A stretch of DNA of 64,000 nucleotides from Phascolarctos cinereus (lineage: Eukaryota > Chordata > Mammalia > Diprotodontia > Phascolarctidae). The DNA lies in contig NW_018344288.1 in assembly GCF_002099425.1 (NCBI RefSeq), positions 1,116,001 through 1,180,000 of the forward strand. The letters are read 5' to 3'. Made by a program: the position numbers and the translations under genes. Shown one piece after another: positions 53,635 to 63,662 of the stretch (within the stretch, counting starts at the first letter, position 1; every line of letters starts with the position of its first letter). The notes beneath the pieces were generated by a model. That model did no database searches and was not told the DNA's origin. It saw nothing but the letters and a program-made list of their open reading frames with translations.

Positions 53635-53815
53635 GGACCTTGGATGCCCTGGATGTAGAACCAGAAGACATGGGTTTGAGAATCTCTGTGTCTTTAAGGC
53701 AGGCCAATTAACCTTACTGGGCCCCAATAACTTGTCTGTAAAATAAGTGGGTTGAACTAGATGACCTCTAAGGTCCCTTTGGGCCCTAAATCTATGTTTC
53801 TATGATTCCATAGTA
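53635..53815 (+). repeat. MIR-type SINE, sense
   Basis: 'gaccttggatgccctggatg', 'tagaaccagaagacatgggt', 'acttgtctgtaaaataagtg', 'gttgaactagatgacctcta', 'aggtccctttgggccctaaa', 'tctatgtttctatgatt'. The 3' half is well preserved. Confidence 0.85.
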
Positions 53816-55558
53816 CCTGTTAATAGAACTTGGTATAAAAGGTCATCTCTCGAGATAGGGTGACTTGGAGGGAGGCACCACCCACAATATCCTCATTCTG
53901 CCTCTTCACAGTCCATGGGCTTTACCTAGCTCCCCATTTCATAGATGACTTCATGGCATTTTCCTATTAAGACAAGTCAACTTTGAGCAGCAAAATAGTT
54001 AATTTTCCCAGAGTGCAATGCAAGAATAAAATGGTAAAGTTTGTATCCCACCCATATTCTTCTTTATCCTTTAATCTCACTCTCCTCACATTCTCAGCAA
54101 TCCAAGTGGATTTCATTCATATTATGATATAAACTATGATATTATCATACTTCAATATAAGTTCAGACTATCATATTATGATATAAGTTCCCATTGAACT
54201 GGTTCATCATTTGATATATCTTAGACAGATACTCTTGATGGACAATGAATTGGGCCCCAAACTGGAGAGTAGACTGGATTGCATTTAGGAAATTAATGAC
54301 ACTAAGTTCTTCCTTAAAACAAAAACCTGTGTTTTTAATGGGAGTGGGGGTACTCTTTTAATTGGCTACTTGAATTGAGAGACTGGGGTCCACAGAAGGT
54401 AACTATTACTCTCTTCAGGCTTCTATGGGTGAGTTTTTTAACACCATAGCTCCTAAATTCCCTCTTGTGTGTTTTCCTTTAACATCAGTCAGCCAGGCTT
54501 CAATCAACTTTTAGAAAGGATGTTAATGATATACCAAGAACAGCTGATACAAAACATTACCTGCCCCCCAAACCAGGGACATAGTTTCTCCTTGTATGCA
54601 CAAGGGCCCTATGAAAAGTGGGCTCAGACATAACGTAAAATTGTCATGGGGCACATACGTAGGGAACATGAATGACCAAAGGGGTACCTCCCAACTCCTG
54701 GCCCTGGAAGTCATTTCTTCCTTCGTGAAATCCCCATGAAGTTAGCCTTCCAGGTAGATCTTTCCTGGGCCAGACCTCTCTACTGGGCTTACTCCTTGCA
54801 GGGCACAACACTCCATGAAACGGGCAGCTCAGGTACCTCCCAGTAGTCTCTCCAGATCCACCAGATGAGTGCCTGAGCATATACCATGACAATATTGCTG
54901 CCTGATCCTGCCCCGACTTGTGTGACTGTTGCTACCACCTCTGGTCCACTCTGTTAATGACTCCGATTGATGGTGAGATCTCTGTACCTCCCAACTTGCC
55001 ACATCATCTAGGAGCTCTCATCTCCAAATGTACATTCACCTGAGAGGAGTAAAGGATAAACACAAAAGAAAGAGAGGGGCTATGTGCCCATGGACACAGC
55101 ATGGCTGGGGTGGGGGGATGTGGCCAGTTGCCTCTTTCCTGATCAGGAACTTAAAGCAGTTGAAGCCATAAGGGAAAGAGAATGAGAGATTGGCTGGCCA
55201 AATCTTTTGGATGCATACTCCATTCTAGCTCAACAACTCCTGAGTCACCCATTCTTCCAGCTCCACAGCCAATTAGACAGCATTATCCTCATATGGTACC
55301 AACCTCTGAGTCACTCACATCTGGAAACTGGTACACCAAAGTTTCCACATGGTTGTACTGGAAGCTGGCAGAGAATATCTGCACACATCCTAAGGACTGA
55401 ATGGACAGTCCTTCTCACTATATTAACACTGATATTCTACTGGTTATGTTCTCTGATAAAAAGGCATGAATACTAGAAGTTGTAGGTCACCTAAAAGGCA
55501 AAGTATGTGAGTATGAGTTGACTGTAACATATTACCAGCAAAGAATTGTGCAGAAGTA
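53816..55558. other. No gene recognised; possible old LTR-element material
   Basis: 54115-54190 has near-tandem 'atattatgatata' and 'tatgatattatcat' words. 54500-55480 has several frames (82, 72, 89 residues), one with a hydrophobic stretch near 55400-55460, but no family signature. I cannot assign it. Confidence 0.3.
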
Positions 55559-55832
55559 TAGCTAGCACTTTGTAGCTATGTATAGCTGGCGCTTTTATGG
55601 TGCTTTAAGATTTGCAAAGCACTTCAAAAATATCTCATTTTATCTTCCCAGCAACTCTGAGAGATAGGTCCTATTATTATAATGCCCATTTTACAGAGGA
55701 GGAAACTGAGGCAAACAGTGGTTAAGTAACCTTCCCAGAATCGCACAGCTAGTGTCTGAGCCTGGATTGGAACTTCCTAACTCTAGGTTCAGCACTCTAT
55801 CCATTGTACCATTGAGCCACCTGAAGCAGTGT
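55559..55832 (-). repeat. Mar1/MIR-type SINE, antisense, near full length
   Basis: 'tagctggcgcttttatggtg', 'ctttaagatttgcaaagcac', 'ttcaaaaatatctcatttta', 'gaggaaactgaggcaaacag', 'tcgcacagctagtgtctgag', 'cactctatccattgtaccat'. Confidence 0.88.
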
Positions 55833-56099
55833 ACATAATAGCTTCAGAGAAATGATCAGGAAAGGAGATGGTTAGGTATGTAGCAAGAGTGATACGTAAC
55901 AAATGGACAGCCTTGTGCTCCAATGGTATTTGGCAAAATCAAGAAAGTGAGAAGGCCACCATCACATTGGGTGGACTGCCATAGAGGATTTCCAGGAGAA
56001 CATATACAAGAGTCATGTGAAATGAAAAGGCGTACATACATATGCCAAAATATGCATTATAAACTGCACGTTTGGACAGGGCATCCATATGACTAAGGC

Positions 56100-56400
56100 A
56101 AAAGGTCACCAAAAAGTATTTAAATATTGGTTGAAAGGTTTAAAAATAACCAGAGGAGGGGAAGCCAAAAGGTCAATGGTCTTGGGCTCATGTCATGTGA
56201 GGATTAGTTGAAATCTAAGACCTTTAGTCTGGACATAAGAATGTTTTAGGTGATCTGAGAACGACCTTCAAGCGTCCGAAGAATAATCATATGGAAGAAG
56301 GATTATACTCATCCTGTTTGTAGCTAGAAGGCACAATGAGGAGCAATACAGAAGAAACTACAGAGAAACAGGCTTAGGTTTCATGTAGGAGTAATAGGTA
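56100..56400 (+). mobile_element. CR1/L3-type LINE fragment, sense
   Basis: 'gtgaggattagttgaaatct', 'tttagtctggacataagaat', 'acgaccttcaagcgtccgaa', 'ggattatactcatcctgttt', 'ctagaaggcacaatgaggag', 'caggcttaggtttcatgtag'. It follows the CR1 order between the 'gaggatcggttgaa' block and the 'gatgtaaggaaaa' block. Confidence 0.7.
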
Positions 56401-56499
56401 TGCCCATGTAAGAGATGTACAGATCTATGGGGCTTGTCTAAATACATAGATGCATGAATCTCCTGGAATCTGGTGCATCCCTATCCAAGAGACAGCGTA

Positions 56500-56925
56500 A
56501 TTTCTACCTGGGGTGGGGGAGGGGGGAAGTAGAAGCTCCCCAGAGCTTGGCATTTTCTCCTTCCTTTACCCATCTCCAAAAAAGGTCGAATGATATCTGT
56601 CTGGCTCCTCAAATATTTCTGGTCTAACCTAGGGGTACAAGTCTGGTTCAGAAAGGAAGTCCTGCCCTGGTCACTTTTAAGGGAGAGGGTAGACCTTAGC
56701 TTAGACTTTCCAGCTTAGCTTCTTCCAGCCAAACACTGATTGCTCAAAAGATTATCAAAGTTGGGAAATAGTGAGTAAAACCATTTATCTAAGCAAACCA
56801 CAGACAAAAGTTGGAGAAGTTATGTAGATACAGAAGATGTCGAAGAATATACAAGAGTGAATGAGCTTTTTATCTGGTAGCAAGATGAGATCTCATCTCA
56901 AACCAAGAAAGGGGGGTTCAATCTA
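56500..56925. repeat. Dispersed repeat X, copy C (partial)
   Basis: Clear homology only at about 56745-56920: 'gggaaatagtgagtaaaacc', 'agttatgtagatacagaaga', 'agagtgaatgagctttttat', 'ctcatctcaaaccaagaaag' against copy A. The left part is less certain. Confidence 0.5.
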
Positions 56926-57304
56926 ACCAATGCAGGTCTATTTTAGCAATCTCTGGGGAGACAAGCTGGAAATCAGGGATATGTTTGAGGATCCATCTTC
57001 CTTCATGTTTAGACACATTCACACACACTCTCTCCCTCTCACTCACTCTCTGTCTTTCTTTTTTCTCTCTTGGGTCTATCTGTCTGTCTGTCTCTCCCCA
57101 AAGAGTTTGTGGGAACTAAACATATATCTCTCTCCCAAGAGTATCTGTCACTAACTCCGTCCCTGGCAGAGATCTGCAGCATCATGCTGCACTCAACATA
57201 CTCTGTCACATCTCTATCCTGTCATGTTACAAAACACCCCAGGTTTGGTTGGAAGTCAAGTTATACACAGAAAAACTTCCCATCCATTAGAATTTTCCAA
57301 AGGT
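56926..57304. other. CT-rich stretch, no gene
   Basis: 57020-57130 is (CTCT/CTGT)-rich low complexity. Open frames there reflect composition. Confidence 0.5.
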
Positions 57305-57475
57305 AAAATGGAATGCTTTGAGATGCAGTGGATTCCCCTTCACTAGACATCTTCAAGCAAAGACTAAAAGAATATTTGGAGGGTGCGTTCTTCTTGTGTT
57401 TCTTGTTTAGATATGAAGAGACTAGATCATCTTTAAGGTCCCTCCTCATGCCAAGGTTCTGTGATCTCATGTTCC
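57305..57475 (+). mobile_element. CR1/L3-type LINE 3' end, sense
   Basis: 'atgcagtggattccccttca', 'ctagacatcttcaagcaaag', 'gaagagactagatcatcttt', 'aaggtccctcctcatgccaa', 'ggttctgtgatctcatg'. This is the CR1 3' terminus with 'ggt(t/c)ctgtgat'. Confidence 0.78.
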
Positions 57476-57477
57476 TC

Positions 57478-57920
57478 TCATGCCTGTATGCTTCCCCCAT
57501 TTTATATTTAAATATACCATTAGACTTTTTTTTTAGGCAATTGGGGTTAAGTGACTTGCCCAGGGTCACACAGCTAGTAAGTGTCGAGTGTTTGATCTAA
57601 GGCTGGATTTGAACTCAGGTCCTCCTGACTTCAGGGCCGGTGCTCTATCCACTGTGCCACCTAGATGCCCCCATCATTAGACATTTTAAAAAACCAAGTA
57701 GAGGACTTTATATTTAATCTGGACCACTGTTCTTGGTGTTGGGATCATTTTGGATATGAGTTCCTTTATCCAGCTAATTAGGTATCTCCGTCAGCTTTGA
57801 CAAACATGCCAACTATCCTTCATCCAAGTAACTATTAGAAACACTGAACAGCAAGTGGCCAAGGGAACATTCCTAGCATTCCCCAGTAGATAACTCCTCC
57901 AACTCCATAGACTCTACCAT
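57478..57920 (-). mobile_element. CR1/L3-type LINE RT region, antisense, split by SINE
   Basis: 'tcatgcctgtatgcttcccc', then after the SINE 'agtagaggactttatattta', 'gggatcattttggatatgag', 'cagctttgacaaacatgcca', 'actatccttcatccaagtaa', 'aacactgaacagcaagtggc' and 'tagcattccccagtag'. This follows CR1/L3 in complement ('catgccatctatgcctttatccaagtcattgat' region). Confidence 0.78.
57526..57674 (-). repeat. Young tRNA-derived SINE (WSINE1-like) with TSD
   Basis: 'ttttaggcaattggggttaa', 'gtgacttgcccagggtcaca', 'cagctagtaagtgtcgagtg', 'gatttgaactcaggtcctcc', 'ctctatccactgtgccacct'. 'cattagac' at 57518-57525 and 57675-57682 is the TSD. Confidence 0.9.
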
Positions 57921-57932
57921 ACTTCTTGAGGC

Positions 57933-58172
57933 AGCTAGGTGGCTCAGTGGATAGAGTACTGGACCTGGGGTCAGAAAGACCTGAGTTCAAATCCAGCCTC
58001 AGACACTTACTAGCTGTGTGACCCTGGGCAAGTCACTTAACCCTGTTTGCCTCAGTTTATTCATCTGTAAAATGAGCTGGAAAAGGATGTGACAGACTGC
58101 TGTAGTATCTTTGCCAAGAAAACATCAAATGGGCTCATGAAGAGTCACATACAACTGACTGAACAAAATACT
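57933..58172 (+). repeat. Mar1-type CORE-SINE, full length
   Basis: 'gaggcagctaggtggctcag', 'gacctgagttcaaatccagc', 'cacttactagctgtgtgacc', 'tgcctcagtttattcatctg', 'tagtatctttgccaagaaaa', 'agagtcacatacaactgact'. Confidence 0.92.
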
Positions 58173-58197
58173 TCCCCAAGTTCTTTCAAGGACTTCT

Positions 58198-58387
58198 TAG
58201 GCAACATGGCACTACAGAAAAAGCACTGGTTTTGAAATAAGAGAATCTGGGTCCAAATCCCAGTTATACTTCTTACTACTTGTATGACCTTGGGCATGTC
58301 ACATCCTTTCTGGTGCCTTCATCTTCTCATATGTAAAATGAAGGAGGTTAGAACTGCTAACCCTTCTGGTTCTAAATCTGTGATCAA
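58198..58387 (+). repeat. MIR-type SINE, sense
   Basis: 'aggcaacatggcactacaga', 'gaatctgggtccaaatccca', 'tatgaccttgggcatgtcac', 'ttctggttctaaatctgtga'. Confidence 0.85.
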
Positions 58388-58507
58388 TGACCCTATAAAT
58401 TAATGAGAAGCTGAGAGAAGTGGGAAATGAATGAGACTCATAGCTGCAAAAATGGCACACTACTTCCCCTGGACAGGGCTATTCCACCCAACAAACTCTC
58501 CAGGGCA

Positions 58508-58628
58508 TTAAGTCAACAAGCATTTATTGAGCATCTACTATGTGCCAGGTCCTGTGTTAATCACTGGGGATACAAAGAAGGCAAAAAATGGTTACTGCTC
58601 TTGAGAAGCTCACAGTCTAGTTTGGAGT
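58508..58628 (-). repeat. L2 LINE 3' end, antisense
   Basis: 'aagtcaacaagcatttattg', 'agcatctactatgtgccagg', 'tcactggggatacaaagaag', 'cttgagaagctcacagtcta'. Confidence 0.88.
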
Positions 58629-58729
58629 CATGGTCCAGTAGCAGAAAGTCTCCCATCCCAAGACAATGAGTAAGCCTGAGTGCCTTTACTAGCTTCCTCT
58701 CACAGCCTGGAAATTTGAGGCTCTTTCAT

Positions 58730-58945
58730 CACAGTATCACACATTTAGAAGTGAAAGAAATCTTACAGATTATCTAGTTCAACTTACTTTACAGGGAGGA
58801 AACAGATCTAGAGAGATTAAATCACTTGCCTCAGGTCCTGCGGACATCATGACTGAAAGAATTAAGGGATATGAACTAGGACTCAAATTTGTATCTTCTA
58901 ACACCAAATCCAGTGATCTTTCTACTATACCACAATGTCTGAGAC
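58730..58945 (-). repeat. MIR-type SINE, antisense
   Basis: 'cagattatctagttcaactt', 'agagagattaaatcacttgc', 'gaactaggactcaaatttgt', 'aaatccagtgatctttctac'. Confidence 0.75.
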
Positions 58946-59107
58946 AGTCATGACTTCATGGCAGTTTATACTGGAAGGAAATCAGGAGAGGTTAGTTGAC
59001 TGCAAGTTCAACATGAATCAACAGTTTGATATGGTAAGTATGGCTAATGCATAATTATGTTGATGACCAGTAGATTTGTCAGTATGGCCAATTATAAAAC
59101 AGTGTAG

Positions 59108-59230
59108 AGAGCTGTCTGAGGTTTAGAAAGATTGAATGACTCATCCATGGCCATCAGATGCTGGGTTTGATCCTAGGTCTTCAGTTCGAGCCATTATCCA
59201 TAATGCCTCTTGAATACAGTCTTGAGTGGC
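59108..59230 (-). repeat. SINE, type 2, antisense
   Basis: 'ctgaggtttagaaagattga', 'atgactcatccatggccatc', 'ctgggtttgatcctaggtct', 'agccattatccataatgcct'. Confidence 0.65.
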
Positions 59231-59264
59231 AGAAATAGGAATAGGTGTCTAAAACAAGGGTGTT

Positions 59265-59715
59265 TATCATCCCTCTATACTCTAACCTGGTCAGAACACA
59301 TTTTTGGTTCTGGGTACCATAATTTAGGAAGAATATCAAAGACCTGGAGCATATGCAAGGGAAGATGACTAAGATTCTAAAGAAGAATGGAAACTATGTC
59401 CTACAAGTATCGATTACTGGGACTAGAAAGCTTTCACAACAAAGAAGACTTACGGGGAATATTTTTTTTCAACCAGATGTGGCCTAATCAGCATAGGGAG
59501 CTCCTCTCTGTACAGTCTTGGAGAGCACTCTCCAGGATTAAGGAAGTAAGCTACTCGCCCAAGGTTACACAGCCAATTTGTGTCAGAGGTGGTGCTTGGA
59601 GTCAGGTCCTCATTCCTCTCAAGTCAGCTCTCTACCCACTATGCCATGATGCCTCTTCTAGGGATACACCCATCTTCAAGTATTTTATGGGCTGTCATGT
59701 GTAAGGATAGCAAGG
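59265..59715 (+). mobile_element. CR1/L3-type LINE, sense, split by SINE
   Basis: 'ttttggttctgggtaccata', 'atttaggaagaatatcaaag', 'acctggagcatatgcaaggg', 'tcgattactgggactagaaa', 'gaagacttacggggaatatt'. After the SINE the reading resumes exactly with 'ttcaagtattttatgggctg' and 'tcatgtg', the next CR1 block ('ttcaagtatttgaagggctgtcatgtg'). Confidence 0.85.
59500..59657 (-). repeat. SINE, type 2, antisense, nested in CR1
   Basis: 'gcactctccaggattaagga', 'cgcccaaggttacacagcca', 'atttgtgtcagaggtggtgc', 'gtcctcattcctctcaagtc', 'tctctacccactatgccatg'. Confidence 0.78.
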
Positions 59716-60719
59716 GACAGCTGGCCAATGGGAGCCCCATCTTCCAAACACACACAGGATGTTCTGTCTGTTTCCAAACCACATGGAGATGTTTGGTGGG
59801 TTTCATTTGGGAAGTTTGTGATGACATGTAATGGAAGGTTCCCCCTCTCACTTCAGAGAATCCACAGTTTTCTATGATTGTTTCTGTTTTCCTAACCACG
59901 TGTAAAAAAAAAATGGACTCTTGATTGACCAATTAACTATAATTGGTTGTATATTCAAAAGACATTACCCTCTTTCCTTCTCCTTCTGGCTGTGTTCAAG
60001 TAAAGAAGTAAAGATTACTGGAAACAGTAATGGCAGAACCCTACTCTTCCACATAAGCCAATAAGTGGCCCATGAACATACGGCTCTGCTGTTGTTTCTG
60101 TCCTTGTATCTATTCTTTCCTTCCTCAGGTAAAGGACTATTGGAGATGGAACAGACTAGACTGTGACTAGCTTTGAAAGGTCAGGAGAACCACCAGAGGT
60201 CCAGGAGGTCATGGTCATGCTGGCTGAGTCCGCCCTGGTCTGCCAATACATCCCAGTGGAGAAACCAGAACCCAGCCCATTAGTAGATTAGCCTTGAAGG
60301 CAATATACCAGTCATACAAGAGGGACAAACTCATTCACAGGCTAGGCCACATCTAAAGAAAGCTTAGTGAAGCGAATACTTTATAGAAACGGCTTTATGT
60401 TTAAGCCTACTCTTTCCCCTTGGTCCCAGGAGTATCAGGGAGAATGAACCCTTGGGGTGTTGGGAAGGAGCAACCTCTCTCCTTCTCATAGGTTACCTAT
60501 AAAATGGAAATAACAAGACAATAACACTGGAAACCACCACTGACACCACCGACAGCAAATGCCACCAACCAGGCAGGCAACCCAGTTGGGCTGGAGAAGC
60601 AAGGCCTTCTGAAGGAGAGACAAGGGGTACCAGAGGTTCAATCTACCATCACATCCCCATCCTTACATAAGGATTAGAAGTGTTTTGGTTGGTCCCCCCC
60701 AAAAAAGAACTAGGAGTAA
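59716..60719. other. No gene recognised
   Basis: No named repeat. The antisense frame 59639-59932 (97 residues) overlaps a plus frame of similar length and has no motif. Confidence 0.4.
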
Positions 60720-60910
60720 GAGGTTAAATTTTCAGGTGGGTATAGATGTAAGGAAAAACTACTCCAACAATTAGAGCTGACTAAGTGAAAAGGGTTGCTT
60801 CATAAAGTAATGAGTTCCCCATCACTGGTGGTCTTCAGGCATAACCTACATGATCACTCACTAAAAATATTGTCAAAGAGATTCCTGCACAGGTATAGTT
60901 TCTTTGCTTC
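60720..60910 (+). mobile_element. CR1/L3-type LINE 3' region, sense
   Basis: 'gatgtaaggaaaaactactc', 'caacaattagagctgactaa', 'gtgaaaagggttgcttcata', 'gttccccatcactggtggtc', 'ttcaggcataacctacatga', 'gagattcctgcacaggtata'. Matches the CR1 block around 'aacaattagagctgtcc'. Confidence 0.85.
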
Positions 60911-61049
60911 CCAAATCCTCTCAGTTACTGTCAAAAGTATGTTAGACACAATTATAGGATCAAAATAATTTTATTAATAATATAGATATTTCCTCAAAAT
61001 ATAAACATAAAATGAACTAAGACTAACTCTATAGTAACCATCGATGGCG

Positions 61050-61150
61050 GCATTAGACCATGAGCTCCTTAAGGGCAAACACTGTCCTTTGCTTAGCACA
61101 CTGCCTGGAACATGATAGGTACTAAATAAATGTTTATTGATTGATTGAGT
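61050..61150 (+). repeat. L2 LINE 3' end
   Basis: 'gaccatgagctccttaaggg', 'caaacactgtcctttgctta', 'gcacactgcctggaacatga', 'taggtactaaataaatgttt', 'attgattgattgag'. Terminal. Confidence 0.88.
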
Positions 61151-61172
61151 CTGATACAGAAAGTAGCCAAGA

Positions 61173-61362
61173 ATAGGGGTTCTTAATCTGGATTCTATAA
61201 ATTAGAGTTTTAAAAAATATTTCCGTAACTGCACTGCAACATTAATTGGTTTTCTTTATAATTCTATTTATACATTTAAACACATCATTCTGAGGTGTCC
61301 CATCAGCTTCACCTGACTGCTGAAAGAGTTCACTAAAATAAAATAAAAGGCTAAGAACCCTT
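61173..61362. mobile_element. hAT-like MITE, complete
   Basis: TIRs 'aggggttcttaatctggatt' and 'aaggctaagaaccctt'. Interior 'aaaaatatttccgtaactgc', 'attggttttctttataattc', 'cattctgaggtgtcccatca', 'gcttcacctgactgctgaaa'. Same orientation as 36672. Confidence 0.8.
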
Positions 61363-61399
61363 AACCTTGAGAGAATTTACTACCCAAAACATTTCTGCT

Positions 61400-62560
61400 T
61401 GGTCTTTGAACATTATATGGGTAGCCCTTCCTGCCAGTCATTAAATGGAAATGAACTAAGTCTCTTCACACAATTTCCTACTAAGACAAGCAGACTTATA
61501 GCAACTTTCTTAAGAGTTAATTTTCAAAAAGCAGTGTAGCAAAGCGCTGTATTTTGCTGTGTGAGTAAAATGAGCATTGTAGTGAAAAATGAAATAATTA
61601 ATAATTGAGATACCCTTAGAGTTAAAATTATTTGCAAACAAAATAAAATCAGACAGAGATTGTGCATTTAATGAGGGAGCCCTTTGTGTGCCATTAAGCT
61701 TCATGTCCAGTTAATGAAGAACAATGGAACAAATTGTTGCTAATAGGAAGTAATTCATGAATACTAGCCTCTAAATACGGTTAGAATGTCTGTTCCATTC
61801 CAATCTTTGTGTTCTATTTTGGTTCTTAAAAGGGCACATTTTTTCACACAGAAAACTTGCATGACAAAGATCGGAATTTTTCTGATTCAGATGTGGGTGT
61901 ATTTATCTGTTGACCCAGATAAATAGCTCAGGAGATAATAAGTAGAACTCTAAGATGTCTAAAGGTTAGCCAAGAACTCTTGGTAGGTGTTTGGGCAAGT
62001 TTGGGGAATGAATGAAAGTCTTATTCACTCAAAAGCAAGAAGCTTTCCTGACAACACAGTTCAATAGACACCAGACCTGGATCAGCTTCATTTACGTTCC
62101 CTGAACAGGTTCACACCAAACTTCACAATTATACAGCCTTTGTATGAGATTTTAACTACTACCATTATCATGAAACCAGACCAGCAGGAACTATATTTGA
62201 CTCATGCTCTGGGAGACGTTTCTCTGAATTTTAAAAGAAATATGAACATATGTTCTTTAATGAGAGATTTTAGAAACAATTTCAAATTTTCTTTTGGTGC
62301 TGAACCCTGAATTATTTTAACCACATCTTGGTAATGTGGTTCCCTGTAGCAAAAGAAGGCCTGTGGAAGCAGCCTTATAGATATACTCTACCTACGATGG
62401 ATTTGGAAATAGATTGTGCTTAACATTGGACAATTTTATACTGAACACGCTTTTGGAAATTTCTTCACTCCCACCTATTTTTACCTGGATTGTACCAGTT
62501 TCTTGACTAAGGAAAAACCATCAAAGAAGTATAATTCTTAATATTCTGTAGGAATCCTTC
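61400..62560. promoter_or_regulatory. Candidate conserved non-coding region (inference)
   Basis: The longest repeat-free block. It is dense in TTAAT/ATTA words ('gaaataattaataattgaga', 'gtgccattaagcttcatgtc', 'cagttaatgaagaacaatgg', 'aagtaattcatgaatactag'), with 'acaaattgttgctaatagga' (SOX-like ACAATGG just before it) and a GATA pair 'tatctgttgacccagataaa'. The 64-residue antisense frame 61510-61704 has no motif. A developmental enhancer is a reasonable guess, no more. Confidence 0.35.
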
Positions 62561-62654
62561 TACATATTTTGTTCATTTTATTATACCTAAAACCACTCCT
62601 GGCACTGCATCATTCTGATAGAGTACAATTTAATAATTTTTTTTCTTCTTACAT

Positions 62655-62845
62655 CTTTTGGAGGCAGTGTTTAAAGATGTACTTAAAGAGCACTGGATCT
62701 GGAATCAGAGAACCTAGACACAGAGCCTTCCTCTCATTTACTACCTGTGTGGTCAAGTCATTTAACTTCCCTGAACCTCAGTTTTCTTGCCTGTAAAATT
62801 AGGATATCAGACTAAATGATCTCCAGATCTATGACCTAACAAATT
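62655..62845 (+). repeat. MIR-type SINE, sense
   Basis: 'aaagagcactggatctggaa', 'tcagagaacctagacacaga', 'ctacctgtgtggtcaagtca', 'tgaacctcagttttcttgcc', 'tgtaaaattaggatatcaga', 'ctaaatgatctccagatct'. Confidence 0.85.
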
Positions 62846-62874
62846 GCAATTTCCTTGGTATGGGAAAACCCCAG

Positions 62875-63035
62875 GGAAGAAACTCCCCTCACCAATGTAG
62901 CACATCAGGTCCTTTGTAACTTAAAGGCTTAGAGAGATTCGTGGGGCACTGAGACCTGAAGTGATTTGCCCATGGTCACATAACTAATATGTATGAGAGG
63001 GTCTTGTGGATTCCAAAGTCAATCCCCTATCCTCT
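62875..63035 (-). repeat. SINE, type 2, antisense
   Basis: 'gaaactcccctcaccaatgt', 'caggtcctttgtaacttaaa', 'ggcttagagagattcgtggg', 'gatttgcccatggtcacata', 'actaatatgtatgagagggt'. Complement of the SINE seen at 9825. Confidence 0.78.
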
Positions 63036-63042
63036 ATGACAG

Positions 63043-63455
63043 CAGTGTCAAACTCAGGTGGGAACAGGGACCATTACATCGAATCCCTGCTGGACCAGCC
63101 AGATGCCATAAAAGAGAAGAACAAAACCCTAGCCTGAAGTCTGGTCAATACCAGGTTTTATTTGATAACTTTTCTGAAAACTTATTTTGATAGCATCAGT
63201 AATTGTTGGCTACAAGAGAGTTCCGGGAAATTATTTCTTAGACTTGGCTCACCCTCATCATCCTGGGTAGGATGGAATACATACTCTTATTTTTGACTAA
63301 GAAAAAGACACATTAACATTATCTATGTTCTATTGTATTTTCATTTATTTTTAAAAGTATTTCCCAACTACATTTTAATCTGGTTCAGGTCTCACTCTGG
63401 AGTGTTACCCCAGAAATGTGGCTCACTGACCACATGTTTGACAACTCTGCTCTAC
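63043..63455. mobile_element. Second hAT-like MITE family, with extra interior sequence
   Basis: Ends 'agcagtgtcaaactcaggtg' and 'ccacatgtttgacaactctg' form an imperfect TIR pair. 'cattaacattatctatgttc', 'tattgtattttcatttattt', 'tatttcccaactacatttta', 'atctggttcaggtctcactc' match 45380-45760. About 150 bases near 63115-63295 are not in the other copy. Confidence 0.72.
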
Positions 63456-63569
63456 ATCATATAAACTGATTCGGGACACATAAATGGGGGAAATAATTTT
63501 ATTTATGTTCATTCAAAATTTTATTTTTGGTCATTTTATATATGTTCATTTGTTCATTAAAAAAAAATA

Positions 63570-63662
63570 CGAACTGAGCACTTACTATGTGCTACGCTAG
63601 CTATGCAAGGGACACAAAGGAATATTCTTCAGGGAGCTTAACAATATTCCCTTCCTCAAAAG
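63570..63662 (-). repeat. L2 LINE 3' end, antisense, diverged
   Basis: 'aactgagcacttactatgtg', 'ctacgctagctatgcaaggg', 'tcttcagggagcttaacaat'. Confidence 0.68.

Noticed and set aside
54500-55480. Possible envelope-like hydrophobic segment and LTR-element remains
   Set aside because: Only one hydrophobic stretch and no LTR, gag or pol pattern; the evidence is too thin to name an element.
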